Notes: a model not told the origin generated them from the letters alone. Shown: positions 32,651 to 44,887, counted from the stretch's first letter. The stretch is DNA of 64,000 bases from Patiria miniata (GCF_015706575.1 NW_024037071.1:9103774-9167773), one strand, 5' to 3'. A program made the numbers and translations.

Positions 32651-35600
32651 CTAAAAAAAGATAAAACCGGTATTAATTGGGGCACATATTTGGAAGACAT
32701 AGGCATGAGTACTCAGCGGTAATTTTAATCTGAATTCCGGTCATACAACAATAATCGCTGAAAACCAAAAAGAAACAAAATATATCTTTTTAAACTATGG
32801 TCACCTATGATTCTATGGTCTTCGAATGGCAATTTTTAAAGATGTCCGTCCTTTAAAAAATGGCACCTAATACACTGCCAAAAAGCTATTTTCATGAACG
32901 TTCTTTTCCAGTTGTTTTACATTCCGCTCAATTCAGCTCCTCAATTCATGCCAAACCACCGAAATTGTCTGTCGGGGTGGCATTTCACAGAGAGAAGTCT
33001 TTCCGATGGAGATAAAGAGACGTCTCTTTTGAAATGCAATTTTGAGGAAAGAATTCTTTCCACAATGTGGTGACGAGTCTCGAAAAACAATGAACGTCTT
33101 TTTATCTGAGTATCCTGTCTTTCCGTGATAATGATTTAGAAAGGAATCGCAGAATGTAGCTCTTGGTTTCCTTCCGTAAAATAAAAACTCTCTGTTGAGG
33201 AGTATTTTAGGGGAATGCAAGTTGTTCGATATGGGCGCTGTTTTGGGTTTTACCAGCTACGTGTGGTGTTGCCATTGATGTCCCGCTAATGGTATTGTAG
33301 TCGTCATCCCCCTCGTTATAGGCCGCTGTGATGTAGCGACCAGGTGCAAATATGTCCACACATCCACCGTAGTTCGAGAAGTAAGCCCTGGAGTCGTCGT
33401 CTTCGGTTGCGCCGACAGTGATGGCCTGAAAGTGGATCGTACAAGTGTTACATGGGAATAACGACAGGTGAACTATTTGGCCAAATTCGTAATCGGGAAG
33501 CTAAATGATGTTCAGAAGCGAGCCCCCGTGGACCGAATCTCATGGCGATGCATGCTGTGAAACAAAACTGCTCAAAAATCTTAAGTAGGCCAGGCCCTAG
33601 TGTGAATAACATTAACTTGTTGAACGTCATGGCAGTTGCTACTTTACATTTTTGAGGAAACGGATAAAAGTACGTGTGCACCATTTTTGGATTCAGTTGT
33701 CAATGCACGTAATGAAAAGTTTGCCCGCGGGCATGCTTTTTGAAACCACCTTCAATGATAGTTTTCTACCAAACGATACCTCTCAGACGAAACAAGTTTA
33801 CACAAGGTATTGATACATTCCTTTAGGTTTCATCAAGGTTTCTGTTATTACATCAGTAGGTACTTATCCATCTACGGAAAACTTTCTATGACTGTGTACT
33901 AAGAAACCGCTACTTGATAAGCATCGTTTGCTTAAAATAATAATGGAAATCGTTTGTATTTAAAAATAAGGAACCCTGGGAGCACGATAATTTTGTTCGG
34001 TCATTAATTTTTTTTAAAATGCTTTATGCAGTCTCTTTTCAGCAATTGGCTCAAAACAATTTGATGATTTTTCGTTTAATAATAAGGGCCCACAGCACAA
34101 AGAGATAACGTTTTAATTACCATTTTGGCATCGTTTTGATCCCTTGTCTTCGTAAATTCAAAAGAAAAATTTTGGCGTGGTTAGTCTCGCTTTCGATTCG
34201 AGATGGCTGACGTGCGAAAATGTAAAGCGAATACCTCACCTCTGGTGCTCTGGCTGGTGACCTCCGGCAGGCCTCGTAGCCGTTGTTTCCAGCCGCAACC
34301 ACCACCGTCACGCCCTGGGCGTACAGACTGGCAACGCTCTCGTCCACCGAGCGGGATCCACCGCCTCCCAGCGACATGGAGGCTACGGCTGGACGTATTC
34401 CATGCTGAGCCACCCAATCCATCCCTGATTGACAGAAATATACGCTATAACTGACCGAGTGGTGGCGCTTTTACGACTCCATTTATAGGAATACAACGAC
34501 GTAGATCCAAGGCTACTGACGTTTAGTTGACAACTTGCGTTACTTCCAAAACTTTTTTTAATCTTTAATTGAAGTATATGCTTCAATAAACATAACGTTC
34601 CTCTTGTTGTTGCGCGAGCGAGGAAATGGCGTCTTTATGGGTTATTTTAAACCTTTGCTTCATGTCTTAGCTTCGGCTTCATCTGTTGCTCCAGAAAATC
34701 TGATGCCTTTTTTGCCAAACCGAACGTTAACAACCTCCGACCGCGTACATTGGGATTTGATGATCCAAAAGCCAACAGTCGATGGCTTGAAAATCTTTTG
34801 AAGCCGAAAAGGAGACATACCCGAGGTTTGGGAAACACCTGTACTTTTGCATTTTGACTTGGTAACGAAGTAAGCCTAATTTGTCGCTTGAAATTGGTTT
34901 CAGACAGAGTTTGTTAACACTCTGAAAACATGACAATTTAGATATTGATTAGTTATTCTAGTTCTTGAGCATTGACTTAAAATTGCTTCTCACTTTGTAA
35001 AACGCACGTTGTTCGGTGAAACCTGACTTCAGGTTTTTAAAGAGCTATATTCTCGACGCGGGAGTTTGTATAATATTTCACTAATTCGTCGTGCACAAGA
35101 TTATGTATAACTTCAATAGGCCTACAGACTATGAAAGGCGGCAAGCTCTGTTCCAGTGTTGTAGACTTGTAGTAAATTGAGTTGTGACGGATCACAAATA
35201 CATCACGTGCGGTCGACCTCATGTATAATCACAGGTCAATTTACAAGTCCGGTCACCAGTAACATTGGACGGACAAAAACTAATAAATGAGTTTGTTAAA
35301 GTTAATGAATAAACTGTGAGTTGACTTTGGGATGGATGACTTGTTATGGACTTTGGATTGACTTGTGATTGATCAGTGACGGCTTTGTGACGGACTTGCT
35401 ATTGATTTGTGACAGATTTGTGACGGACTTGTGATTGACTTGAGATTGACTTGTGAAAGACTTGCGAAAACTTGAGACCCACCACAAGTAGGCCTACCCG
35501 TACTGCAGCACTGCTTTATCACTTACCTTTGATGACTGACGACCACGTGCCAGATCCCTGACAGCCCAGCACACGCACGCCGTACACCATGGCTTTTTTA

Positions 35601-38600
35601 GCCACACCGTACCTCAGTCCCGCCGCGGTACCGGCGCAGTGTGTCCCATGGCCCCGGCAGTCCGTTCCGTTGCCCTTTGTGGAATAAAATGGCATACCAT
35701 TAGGTATATCCTTATTATAAATATTGAACACAGTGGGAGGGCACTATTTGGTTTGGGTAAATTCTTTTTGTTTTTGCCCCAATTTACCTAACCAAAAGTA
35801 ACTCTAAAAACATCCGGGTCAGAATGATCGGGAATCCGGATTCTATCGACCTGGAAAAGTGTCGTTTTCGACCCGGAAAATGGCTGAGCAAATAGAATCC
35901 GGAAAATCGACCAGGAAAAGGGGTCATGTCTGACCCGAAAAGGGTAGTCTGAGCATGGTCTGAGTATATCACCTGTTGTCCAACGGAGCCCTCTAAATCT
36001 CCGGCCCAACGTATGTCTAAGCCTGAAAATGTATGCGACCCCCCGTGCCAGCCAATCGGAGTCGACATGACGTCATTTCATTCCGAAATCTGGACAAAGC
36101 TATTGATTGGTCAACTTGGATGCCATGTTTTTGTAATACAACCACGGGCATAGAGATCTATATTAAACCCGACTTTGGCTTTCAAAACGGGTTACCGAAG
36201 ACCTGATACATAAGGCGCCCGCTGAATGGTCAGAATCTCGAGGTCAAGACGCAGTCTAGTTGCGTAATTAATCGCCGAATCTGCTCGCATATGATAGAAC
36301 CTGTGCAAGGGGGAAAAGGGTTGAGCCAAAAGGAACCCAAATTTCGGCATTTCGGGATCTCGAGTGTACGCCATCACCTGGCACGTTTGGCCACTGGCTA
36401 GCAGAAAATGTCTGCGCTTAATTTTGTGCTTGAAAGCTCGATCTATCAGAGTCAGATAGTGACCTCAAATTTTAGACCGCAACACGAAAAAAAGTTGTAA
36501 CACTAAATAACTTCGCTCGTCCCCATTGCCGTGGGCGCTGGTGACCGCTTATTTTCAGCCTCGTTTCCATGGATACGACCTTACTGCGCAGTGTTACCTA
36601 CAGTGCGTTTTGCGATCGGGAGGAATGGCGAATAAAGTCCTTTATCACCGCTCGTTCTCTCATCTTTGAAAGGGTAATCTAACTACTCACGTATAGTCTA
36701 TTTTTTGTACGATCTTACCACAGCGCCCTCAACGGCGTCGTACGCAAACGTGGCCCTGTCCTCGAATTCTTCGTGGGTGGTCCTGATACCCGTGTCGATG
36801 ACGTAGATGCTGACGCCTTTCCCGTCACCTATTATGAGGTAAAAATATGATTCGCCATACCGAAAAACTAACGCCGATATGTGTCACCCTTTCGACTAGA
36901 TTCTCATTTATTGGATTTAAAGGCAATACAAACTTTTTAATAAACCACATTTATGGGTATATAATATTTATTAAAAATATTTATATTTATTTCGACTGAT
37001 TTTCAGTGGCTCCTTGCTGTCCAGTCATATTCAACAATGATCCAATCCAATCTGATTAAAGTTGGAAACTGGCTACACAAGATGAATCAATTCGTGCAAT
37101 TCCAACTTGCGTGATCGGTTGGCTGGTTCGAATCTGATGTACATGTAGCATAAGATGAAATTTGCTTCGGGGTGATGTAAATCGTTAGGTTTTGCCCTTC
37201 ACCGACGTATAAACACTGTATACTCAGTGTGTTACCTCCCTGAGTGTACAGTGTTTATACGTCGGTGAAGGGTAAAACCTATCAACCCGACGCAAATTCC
37301 ATCTTATCAACATTAAACAGTTTTATGTCACCACTTTTACACCAATCACATTTCAAGAGATACACACGCAGTGCAGAAGAGCACAAGTTTGCTGAAAGTA
37401 TGAATCACGTGGCAATAACACCCAATTTTTTAAGCAAGTGTAACATGTCTATACCTTGATATGGACTGAATTTGTCGTCTAGAGGTAGCGACCGCTGGTC
37501 GATGCGGTCTAGCCCCCATGTCTCTGTGGTATACACCATTCCGTTTTCTTCCACGTATTTGACAGCAGAGTGAGCTCGCACCTAAATAAAAAAAATGAAA
37601 AATGAAAATAAAGATAAAACATTGCACATGCACAAAACTCTAAACAAGCTATGCATACAGGCTGTAGAAGAGATTTCAGCCAAGTAACGCCTACTCAATT
37701 ATAAGAGGAAAATAAATATCAATATTGCCCTAGAAAAAAAATCCATTTAATGGATTTTCCTGGGTCCTACTAACTGATATATGGTCGAGACTATTTTAAA
37801 TAGCCCTCAAATTGCCAAGGTGACCAAATCGCAACTTTATATACTGTCAATTTATCTCATAATAAAGCATCATGCGTCCTTTGCACCTGAGGGCTTGTTA
37901 TATATAGGTTTCCAGCTCCAATTCAGTAGTTGAGATTGGATTTCTGCAGAAATTAGGATGATTTCGATGTTTCCTGTAATTAAATGAATCCAGAAACGAA
38001 GAGCATTTGCTCTGTATTTTAAAGGAACTAGAAAAGCCAGGCAAAATGAGTCGTGTATATATTATGCTTGATTTCCATAGTCATCTCCATACACACATTT
38101 AGAAACGCAAGAAAATAATATTTATGAAGCTAGAATACCTTTTCTTTAAAATGATTTTAGAAAGGAATCAGAATGCCACATTCGCAAATTACACTGTGCT
38201 AAATAGGCCTAATATGACATCTATCGATGCAAACATTTGAAAATCGGAATTAACAATGAAGCGGAGCCCAACGACGTTCAGGACCGAAATTAAAGTATCG
38301 TTCCATTGAATCATAAAAGTGCTAAAGTGAATGAGGGAAAGCAATATTGAATTCAAGACTATCTCATGTACAAAGTGAGTTTTTACATTTAAGTCGTTTT
38401 AATTAAAGGACTAAACCTAAGAACACTTTTTATTACTCGTAAGGATGCCAAATGTCTATATCAATTCAATCAACATTTATTTCTATAATGCCACAACTTA
38501 AAAAAAATGTAACAAAGTAATTACGATTATACATAGATCTTATAGATAAAAAAGAAAGAACAATAAATCAATGTGCAATTTTGGAGGCATCTTCCGAAGC

Positions 38601-41600
38601 CGGGGGCTTATATGGAGATGCCTTGACCAAGCAAAACCGAAATGACAACTCAACAAATACAGAGACAGACAATCGGACAAACATAAAAACAGTACACAAG
38701 AGACGAATGTAAATATTGAGGGATAAAACAGAATAGATAAGGCCATAAATGAATAACTCATGCAACTAGTCAAAATCAAAACAGTGCATAAATGTATAAG
38801 TAAAAATATAATCGAAAATAAATATATAAATAAACAGATGAATCAGCTGGTCAAATAAAGAATGGAAAAAAATCAAACACAATAAAGTTAAAGGTAACGA
38901 ATTGGTTGAACAAAATGAATGATAGACAACAAATTCATTATAATCTTACGCAAAATAAACAAACAAAACAATCAAATGACAAAAAAAATAAATACGCGAA
39001 GAAAATAAATTGTAAATGAGACAATCATGGTGAACAATATAAGCCAGTAAATAAATGTTTTGGCTTTGCATGCATTCTGCAACAATAACAGTCCTCATCG
39101 TCAACCCTCCAAGTTTTACCTATTATCATCAAATTTCCTACACGATGGTCGCTTTACAAGGTTAAGTTGATAAAATTCGATTTCTTTTTGGAAAGGATGA
39201 GAGGAGTCCAATTATAAGGTCGCTCTGAATAGCTTTATGCCTTTATTAGAAATTGAGGGGGCAACCTCGTCTCCATGGCGTCAAGCAGTACGCTACCACA
39301 AGCGGCTTTCTGGCCCTTGTTCTGGATCATTAAAATATCCAAAAAATCTTGAAGATTAATATATATTTAGGGTGAGAAAAATCGGGTGCCTTCACAACGC
39401 TGTAAATTCTCATTTTTTTTAAAATTCATTGTGTAGGGAACAGACTAAATGAATTTGTCCTAGCCTTGGATCAGAAAAGTTTGATATTTCAAAGGCATAA
39501 TCTTATCCAAATACTTGTTACACTGCATGTAAGCACATTGAAAGGGGAGAATAGTTTGAGGCAGATTGGACATAATAATTCACAGTGAACGTTGAAACAT
39601 GTCAAACACGTCAGAAATAAAAACACGATATATAACACAGCAAGCTAGTTACCATTCCAGGGCCAACAGCATGTATTCCCTCCATGTTGAAAATAAACAC
39701 TGAGAATGAGGATACTGCTTGCCTTTATTAAAAATTGATGAGGTCCCTGCTTTCTTCCTTCTTCCTCTTCTTTTTCCCAAGGAGAGAAGCTGCACGATCG
39801 AGCATGAAGGTAACGGTGTAAATGAAATTGCATCGATCGTCATCGTCGCTACCGTCCACGACAGTCTTTTGCTTTATTTCTGACTACAGAATCCGTTGAG
39901 ATACAACGGATATTGCTTTTCTCTCGTTACGGTATTAGTTCGAAAAAAGTACGAAAACAAAAGACAGTCATGAGACCTGTTGACGTTATTTTGGTAATCG
40001 CCGGCCCTGTGTTCTTTTGGGTAGCCGACGGTGTGTATGCCACAACCGGCTGCCCTGTTGACTGGATACCGTGGGCAGGCTCTTGCTACCTGGGCCTGGA
40101 TGGATCGGTGACCGGTGGCTGGGCTGCGGCCATAGAGAGGTGCGCCGATGAGGGAGGCTACATGGTCGTACCGAGCTCGGAAGCAGAGAACAGCTTCTTG
40201 AATGCTTCTTTCCGCGATACGCAGAATACTGTTATATCGGGTACTAGGTTTATCGGAATTTGGATCGGCTGCACTGACATCTTAGAGGAGGGAGTCTGGG
40301 TGTGCTCTGAAGGGGACACTACTGACGGATCCTATCGCAATTGGGAACCAGATCAGCCGGACGGTGGTCGTTATGGGAATGGAGATCAAGACGAGGCCTT
40401 CTTGATCACTCGCAACTACAAGGAAGGGCCTTCCATCATCGGCTACTGGGGTGACCGGGTCGGAAGTTTCAAATACATGTACATCATCTGCGAGCGGCCC
40501 CGCGAAGATGTTGTTAGCGGTCCGTGTCCGGCTAGCGTGCCTCCTACATTCTGCCTCCCGCTGGAAGGCGACTTGGGTCGGCCGCTGCTTGATCGCTGCC
40601 TGGTCGGTCACGTCTTGGATGAGTATCCTACAGCCGGAGTGTCGACTTGTGCGCGCAGGTGTGCGGAGCATCCCATCTGTCGGTCGTTCAACGTGAAGTG
40701 GGCAGATCAGGAGACGGACGGCGCGGTGTGCGAGCTCAACAGTGCCAGACGTGACGAGATCGCCAAGGAATTCTTCATTGAAACTGTGGCGTGCACTTAC
40801 TTTGATATCTCATGCTGCTAAGTATTTCACAATGTTCGAAATTCTTACATTTTAGAACTTTGGAATCTACTTTAAAGTTGCATACACCATGCTCTTCAAA
40901 ACAAAACGATTTTTTTTCTCACGGCGAGTTTTCAATGTGTATGCTCTGTTTATCTATTCCGATTTTGGGCGCACTCTATTCCGATTTTGGACGCCTGCAT
41001 TCCCTGAAACATTCCTTTAAATTTTCAAACAATATAAACCCGCCCCGCGAGAGCCGAATTATTGTTTGGCAGCCGATGCTTAATTTTGTGAAGAAATAAT
41101 TCGATAACTGAACGCAAGTGGATTTTATCGTTCGATGTCTCATTCATAGCGAGTAAACTTTATATTGCTAGGAAAATAGCAATACAAAAATGATTTGTCG
41201 AGGAGAAACTCGAAAATACCATAGGGAACGCATCTTTAAATAGAAGTTCGTTTCGGTTAATGTAAAAGATTGATATTATTTTGTATATATTGTACAGCCG
41301 TAGTTTAGAGATGCATTCAATTGAGTCAAGTAATGACCAACGATGGATCAAAAATGCCTTAGTATAAAATTAGTCTATTTTTGGCTTTCAAAAGAAACTG
41401 AAGGAATTCACTTACTCAACAACAATGGTTTCTACTAAAGGTAAAATTATTTTAAAAAACTCACAAAGCTAAGGGCTCGGCTAGACATGAAGACATGAAG
41501 GCCCTTCAGCACGGTGGAAAACAGACGGTTGACCCGGAAGGAGACATTCTCCGTCTGGGCCTGTGACGTCATCTGGCTGGAAACAGCCGACACATCTACA

Positions 41601-43072
41601 TCGTCCTGAATGTTTAAAAACAAAAAGCAAATTCAGGATTTTGTCCCATCTATGTCCGTTGAACCTTTTTTTTCGTATATTCACTGAGGTCGATTACAAA
41701 TATATATAATTGAAAACACATTGAATTTAATTCTAAGGCTGTCTGTAGTAGTAAAACCTATCTGCACAATTAACACACAGTTACAAGTTAGTGTTGTAAA
41801 AAAGCACTTGTGAAAGTTACGAGGGATATACATGTATATTTAAGACAAAATCCACTTAAAACTATACTAAAATTTGCTGGTAAAAGTTAGTTTGTTGACT
41901 GATTACATATTGCATTATCCTATTTTTTACAATTATTTTAAGCCACGTTGGACCATTTGAAATTACGTGGAAAAAGTACCTATCGATTTAATGACGGGAA
42001 ACACTGGGTAAATTGGAGACAGGACTGGTATCAAATACCCTGTGAAATTATTTGGACTGAAATGGTATCGTTTGAAAGACAAATAGCATTGAATGTTGGA
42101 ATTGAGTTACGAGACCCCAAAAGTGTACATGTATTTCTCTCATTTTTTTTTCAAAACGTAGAGTGACATTCACTGAGCTGAAATAGCAACAGTTAAACAC
42201 TTTTGTTGCTTTAAACGAAGGAGGAAATGCGCAAAAGCAAATGAACATTAAGTTTTACTTTTAAGTTAGTTAACTTATTTCATTATCTGATTACCGTGTA
42301 TTGCGAAACAATTTAATGCCCTTTTATCAGAGGGATTGTTTGAGGTTGTCTATCGTAGATTATGCACTTAAACTGTAGCTATTTTCAGTGTATGTGAGCA
42401 TAACCTAACTGTTCACTGTAAACTTAATTGTATTAGGCATATTTCTTTACAGTTCAGCCGTTCAATTTCAAATTTCGATTTACAAATTAAAATTCAACTT
42501 GAAATTTAACACCATTTGTTATATTTCAGAGCATTCCTGGTTCAAATCCCTTGCGAAGTAGGTCTTGTTAAGACCGAAACATCAGGCAACTAATTTTGTT
42601 GATTTTTCAAATCCCATAGGATGAACCAAACCAACTTATTATAGATATAATATTGGCCCTATTGGCCTTCAGTAACTGGTACACGTGTATACACAAACGC
42701 CACCGCATAAAAACATACATGTATATTGATTGGTTTAAATGACAAAAAAGGAGAAGAAAACACATCGACGCGGTATAAAATGAAATGAAATTTCAAGACA
42801 GCAGAGAGCGTGAAAAAAATGTTGATAGTGGCTTGTGAAAGATGAAATGTTCGTGTTTAAATGGAAAATGTATGCGCAAAACATGGATGATTCCTTTTCA
42901 ACAATAGGCCTACATGATGTTCATGGTTGCTTACGTTCAACACGATGATGTAGTCATCCAACAGTCTGTCCTCGGCCCGGTAGAAGGGAGCCAGGGACGG
43001 CCTGGCACCAGCCATACACGCCAGACACGTGGTTGCTACGGCAACCAGCGCCAGTTGCTGAAGTCGGATCAT
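32514..43072 (-). CDS. Secreted subtilisin-family serine protease, proteinase K type (8 exons, 385 aa)
   Basis: Join on the reverse strand: 43,072-42,935; 41,605-41,465; 37,581-37,455; 36,828-36,719; 35,674-35,527; 34,424-34,240; 33,425-33,254; 32,650-32,514. All introns are GT-AG and the frame stays open for 385 residues. Residues 1-22 are a signal peptide ([16 protein letters not shown]). Residues ~35-112 are an inhibitor I9-type propeptide ([24 protein letters not shown]). The S8 peptidase domain follows from about [11 protein letters not shown] (114-124). The triad is Asp147 (YVIDTG), His181 (GHGTHCAG) and Ser333 ([12 protein letters not shown]), with oxyanion Asn268 (AAGNNG). Length and motif spacing fit proteinase K-like enzymes, which cleave proteins outside the cell. 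A lectin gene lies inside intron 2 on the other strand. Substrate and tissue are unknown. Confidence 0.93.
33254..33425 (-). CDS. Protease exon 7 (catalytic Ser)
   Basis: 172 bases encoding [20 protein letters not shown] through [11 protein letters not shown] plus one base. Acceptor CTTTCAG, donor GTAAAA. It carries Ser333. Confidence 0.93.
34240..34424 (-). CDS. Protease exon 6 (oxyanion Asn)
   Basis: 185 bases encoding (G)[19 protein letters not shown] through [11 protein letters not shown]. Acceptor GTCAATCAG, donor GTGAGG, phase 0 at its end. It includes AAGNNG. Confidence 0.93.
35330..35480. repeat. Degenerate ~10-base tandem repeat in protease intron
   Basis: Repeats of GACTTGTGAT / GACTTGTGAC / GATTTGTGAC run for about 150 bases, followed within ~50 bases by exon 5. 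Non-coding. Confidence 0.75.
35527..35674 (-). CDS. Protease exon 5 (catalytic His)
   Basis: 148 bases encoding [20 protein letters not shown] through GTWSSVIK plus one base. Acceptor CACAAAG, donor GTAAGT. It carries His181. Confidence 0.93.
35790..36065. repeat. CCGG-rich stretch in protease intron 4
   Basis: GAATCCGGATTCTATCGACC and its partial mirror AATAGAATCCGG-AAATCGACC, with several GACCCGG / GACCTGG words, suggest an old inverted-repeat element. The ends are not clear. Confidence 0.4.
36719..36828 (-). CDS. Protease exon 4 (catalytic Asp)
   Basis: 110 bases encoding [20 protein letters not shown] through DAVEGAV. Acceptor ATAATAG, donor GTAAGA. It carries Asp147. Confidence 0.93.
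37148..37313. mobile_element. Palindromic MITE in protease intron 3
   Basis: The arms of about 75 bp are near-perfect mirrors: ATAAGATGAAATTTGC, AGGTTTTGCCCTTCACCGAC and GTATAAACACTGTATACTCA on the left against TGAGTGTACAGTGTTTATAC, GTCGGTGAAGGGTAAAACCT and GCAAATTCCATCTTAT on the right. Only ~15 bases separate them. Confidence 0.88.
37455..37581 (-). CDS. Protease exon 3 (propeptide end, mature start)
   Basis: 127 bases from [14 protein letters not shown] to DDKFSPYQ, acceptor TTTAG, donor GTATAG, leaving phase 1. It contains [11 protein letters not shown], the usual start of the mature enzyme in this family. Confidence 0.92.
38440..39060. other. A-rich low-complexity stretch
   Basis: Long runs of AAATAAACAAACAAAA-like sequence in protease intron 2. 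It resembles the A-rich side of an old retroelement, but I cannot name one. No gene. Confidence 0.4.
39830..39969 (+). promoter_or_regulatory. Conserved 5' flank of lectin 2
   Basis: It shares ATCGTCATCGTC, ACGACAGTCTT, TTTATTTCTGA and AGAATCCGTTGAGA with lectin 1. It has about 45 extra bases, ACAACGGATATTGCTTTTCT onward, before GTACGAAAACAAAAGACAG. Confidence 0.4.
39970..40821 (+). CDS. Secreted C-type lectin with PAN/apple-like domain (lectin 2), nested in protease intron
   Basis: 283 codons from MRPVDV, the start shared with lectin 1; an upstream in-frame ATG at 39,913 would add 19 charged residues before the signal peptide and is less likely. The architecture is the same: signal peptide ending VYA, C-type lectin domain with [10 protein letters not shown] (QPD motif) and YWGD in place of WND, then a cysteine-rich PAN/apple-like module (CRSFN, CELN) ending YFDISCC. 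The loop after QPD differs from lectin 1 ([11 protein letters not shown] against ILHEDQDEAF), which could change sugar choice. It is intronless and lies wholly inside intron 2 of the protease gene on the opposite strand. Most other residues match lectin 1. Ligand unknown. Confidence 0.88.
   Translation: MRPVDVILVIAGPVFFWVADGVYATTGCPVDWIPWAGSCYLGLDGSVTGGWAAAIERCADEGGYMVVPSSEAENSFLNASFRDTQNTVISGTRFIGIWIGCTDILEEGVWVCSEGDTTDGSYRNWEPDQPDGGRYGNGDQDEAFLITRNYKEGPSIIGYWGDRVGSFKYMYIICERPREDVVSGPCPASVPPTFCLPLEGDLGRPLLDRCLVGHVLDEYPTAGVSTCARRCAEHPICRSFNVKWADQETDGAVCELNSARRDEIAKEFFIETVACTYFDISCC
41465..41605 (-). CDS. Protease exon 2 (propeptide)
   Basis: 47 codons starting [10 protein letters not shown] and ending SSRALSF, acceptor ...ATTCAG, donor GTGAGT, phase 0 at both ends. 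It encodes the I9 strand-helix core ([17 protein letters not shown]). The duplicated relic is at 25,329-25,447. Confidence 0.92.
42935..43072 (-). CDS. Protease exon 1 (signal peptide and start of propeptide)
   Basis: 46 codons from ATG to DDYIIVLN, donor GTAAGC, phase 0. This start is chosen because it gives a classic signal peptide ending near CMAGA and sits at the first ATG of the open frame. Confidence 0.92.
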
Positions 43073-43176
43073 TCTCTAGTCTCACTAGTAACTAAATTAA
43101 AAATAAAGGAAAATTCACGCGGCCTCAAAAAACGATTATAATAAATAAAATTAATAAAATTATTATAAGTTAATTT

Positions 43177-43860
43177 ACCTCCGTAACGCACATAATTGAC
43201 GGTGTTTCAATACCAGATTTTGAGTCTCTTTTTTTTCCAATTTGATGTCTTGGTTAGTATTAAAAGGGAACCAAACTGAAGGTTGTATTGATCTAGCAAG
43301 CCAGTGTGATTTGAGGGTTACGAGGGTTGAAAGTATTCTCTAGAGTCAATTCTCCTCCAGAATTCACATAATAGATGGCGTTTGAAAAACTTCTTCTCTA
43401 TTTTTTGTATATGAGAAAGATCTTAGCAATGAACCAAAAGATAAATTATATTGATCTAGCAAACCGTCGGCGTTATTTGCGAAATTTGGGTCAATTTGTG
43501 GCTGGGGCCTCACGAGGGTTGAAAATATTAGTTGAGAGTCAATTGACCTCCAGAATTCACATAATAGATGGCATTTGAAAACCGTTGGGGTTTTTTGGGT
43601 TTTTTTTTTTTGTAAAGAACCACACAAAAAAACATTTTGATCTTGCAAGCCAGTGTGATTTGGGGAAAGTAGGTCAATTTGGGACTGAGGCCCTACGAGG
43701 GTTGGAATTATTAGGAGTCGATCCACCTCATTACATACAGAATTGACGATTTTTGAATACCTGCTTTTTCTCTTTTTTTTTTTAAAGTACAAAATCTTAG
43801 TAAGGAACCAAAAGGGGAACCATATTCATCCAGCAAACCAGTGTGATTTGGAGAAGCCAT
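43177..43860. repeat. Four imperfect ~185-bp tandem repeats
   Basis: The words GCAAGCCAGTGTGATTTG, TACGAGGGTTGAAA, GAGTCAATT and CAGAATTCACATAATAGATG recur four times. The left duplication (29,553-29,650) has essentially one copy, so the array expanded after the duplication. It lies upstream of the protease start. Non-coding. Confidence 0.8.
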
Positions 43861-44887
43861 TTAACTGAACAGTCTCAAAAGAGCATTCAATCCTATGTTA
43901 TGTGTTAGTACGTATTTTCCATAAATGTGTTTTGGCCATTTTGGCCATGTCTTTAAGTATAACAGCACACACTAATATTGTTGCCACGCCCAGGTGCCCC
44001 CGCAAAAAAAAATCTGAGTAAACCCTTTATGCCATTTCTTGACTTTTCAACTGCAATTATTTTAAACTGTTTTCTTTTTTGCCATTCAAATGGCAGTTTT
44101 CCAGAGCAAAATGTTACCCCCCCCCCTTTCTCTTGAGATAAGGGCACACATCAAGGGTGACAAAATCATGGGACAGAAAATTACCAATTTATCGATGGTA
44201 GAGTGATGCGAAATACATGTAGGCCCTACATGTATACACCTTTTCATGTGCAACTTGCGCAAAAGTAGGAAGTTATAGCGTGAAGATAAAAACTTGTTTA
44301 AAATAATACCACTCACCTGAACGGGTCACAAACTGGCAAAACAAATGCTTTCTGTGGTCTATACTTCCGATGATATTTCACCTGGCATGTAACACTAACA
44401 GCTGTTCGGGGTATTAACTTCCTCATTCAGACAAATCCAACATGGCGGCCATGCACCCTTGTTGTTATCTAATGAGTTATTATTAGATGTGTATACCACC
44501 CAGGATTAAGTTCAGTATTATCGTATAATCCGGATGATAAGAGATTAGTCACGTGGATATAAGCATATACTTGCGTAACGACCCCAAGATGATTAAGGTT
44601 TGTTTGTTTGGAAACTAATGCTCGTTAATGATTTTTATGAATGCCTGTGACATATGCATAATCTTGATAATATCAGGTGAGAAAAAAAATGAGGGGTATG
44701 GGTTGTTACAACAAACTCGCAGTTTCGTAACCAGATTCGCCGATCCTGAAATTTAGCGACGCCGTGGATTCGGATAGGGAGCAGGACATCCTTTGACATT
44801 CGGGGCCGCGCCTGCTAAAAAAAAATGGCACTGGATGCCCTCTGACACTTGGTGGCGCTGCAGCTCGCGATGGCCTATTTTGCCGAC

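Larger units (their letters stand above)
38130..44130. repeat. Segmental duplication, right copy
   Basis: This is the counterpart of 21,650-30,100, in direct orientation about 14-16 kb away. It holds lectin 2 and the working exons 1 and 2 of the protease. It lacks the inverted-repeat element found at 21,738 and the hAT-like element found at 28,270, so those arrived in the left copy after the duplication or were lost here. Protease exons 3-8 lie outside the duplicated part. Confidence 0.85.

Noticed and set aside
42539-42560. tRNA gene suggested by GGTTCAAATCC (also at 28,151)
   Set aside because: No box A, no acceptor stem or cloverleaf upstream; it is a duplicated intronic stretch.
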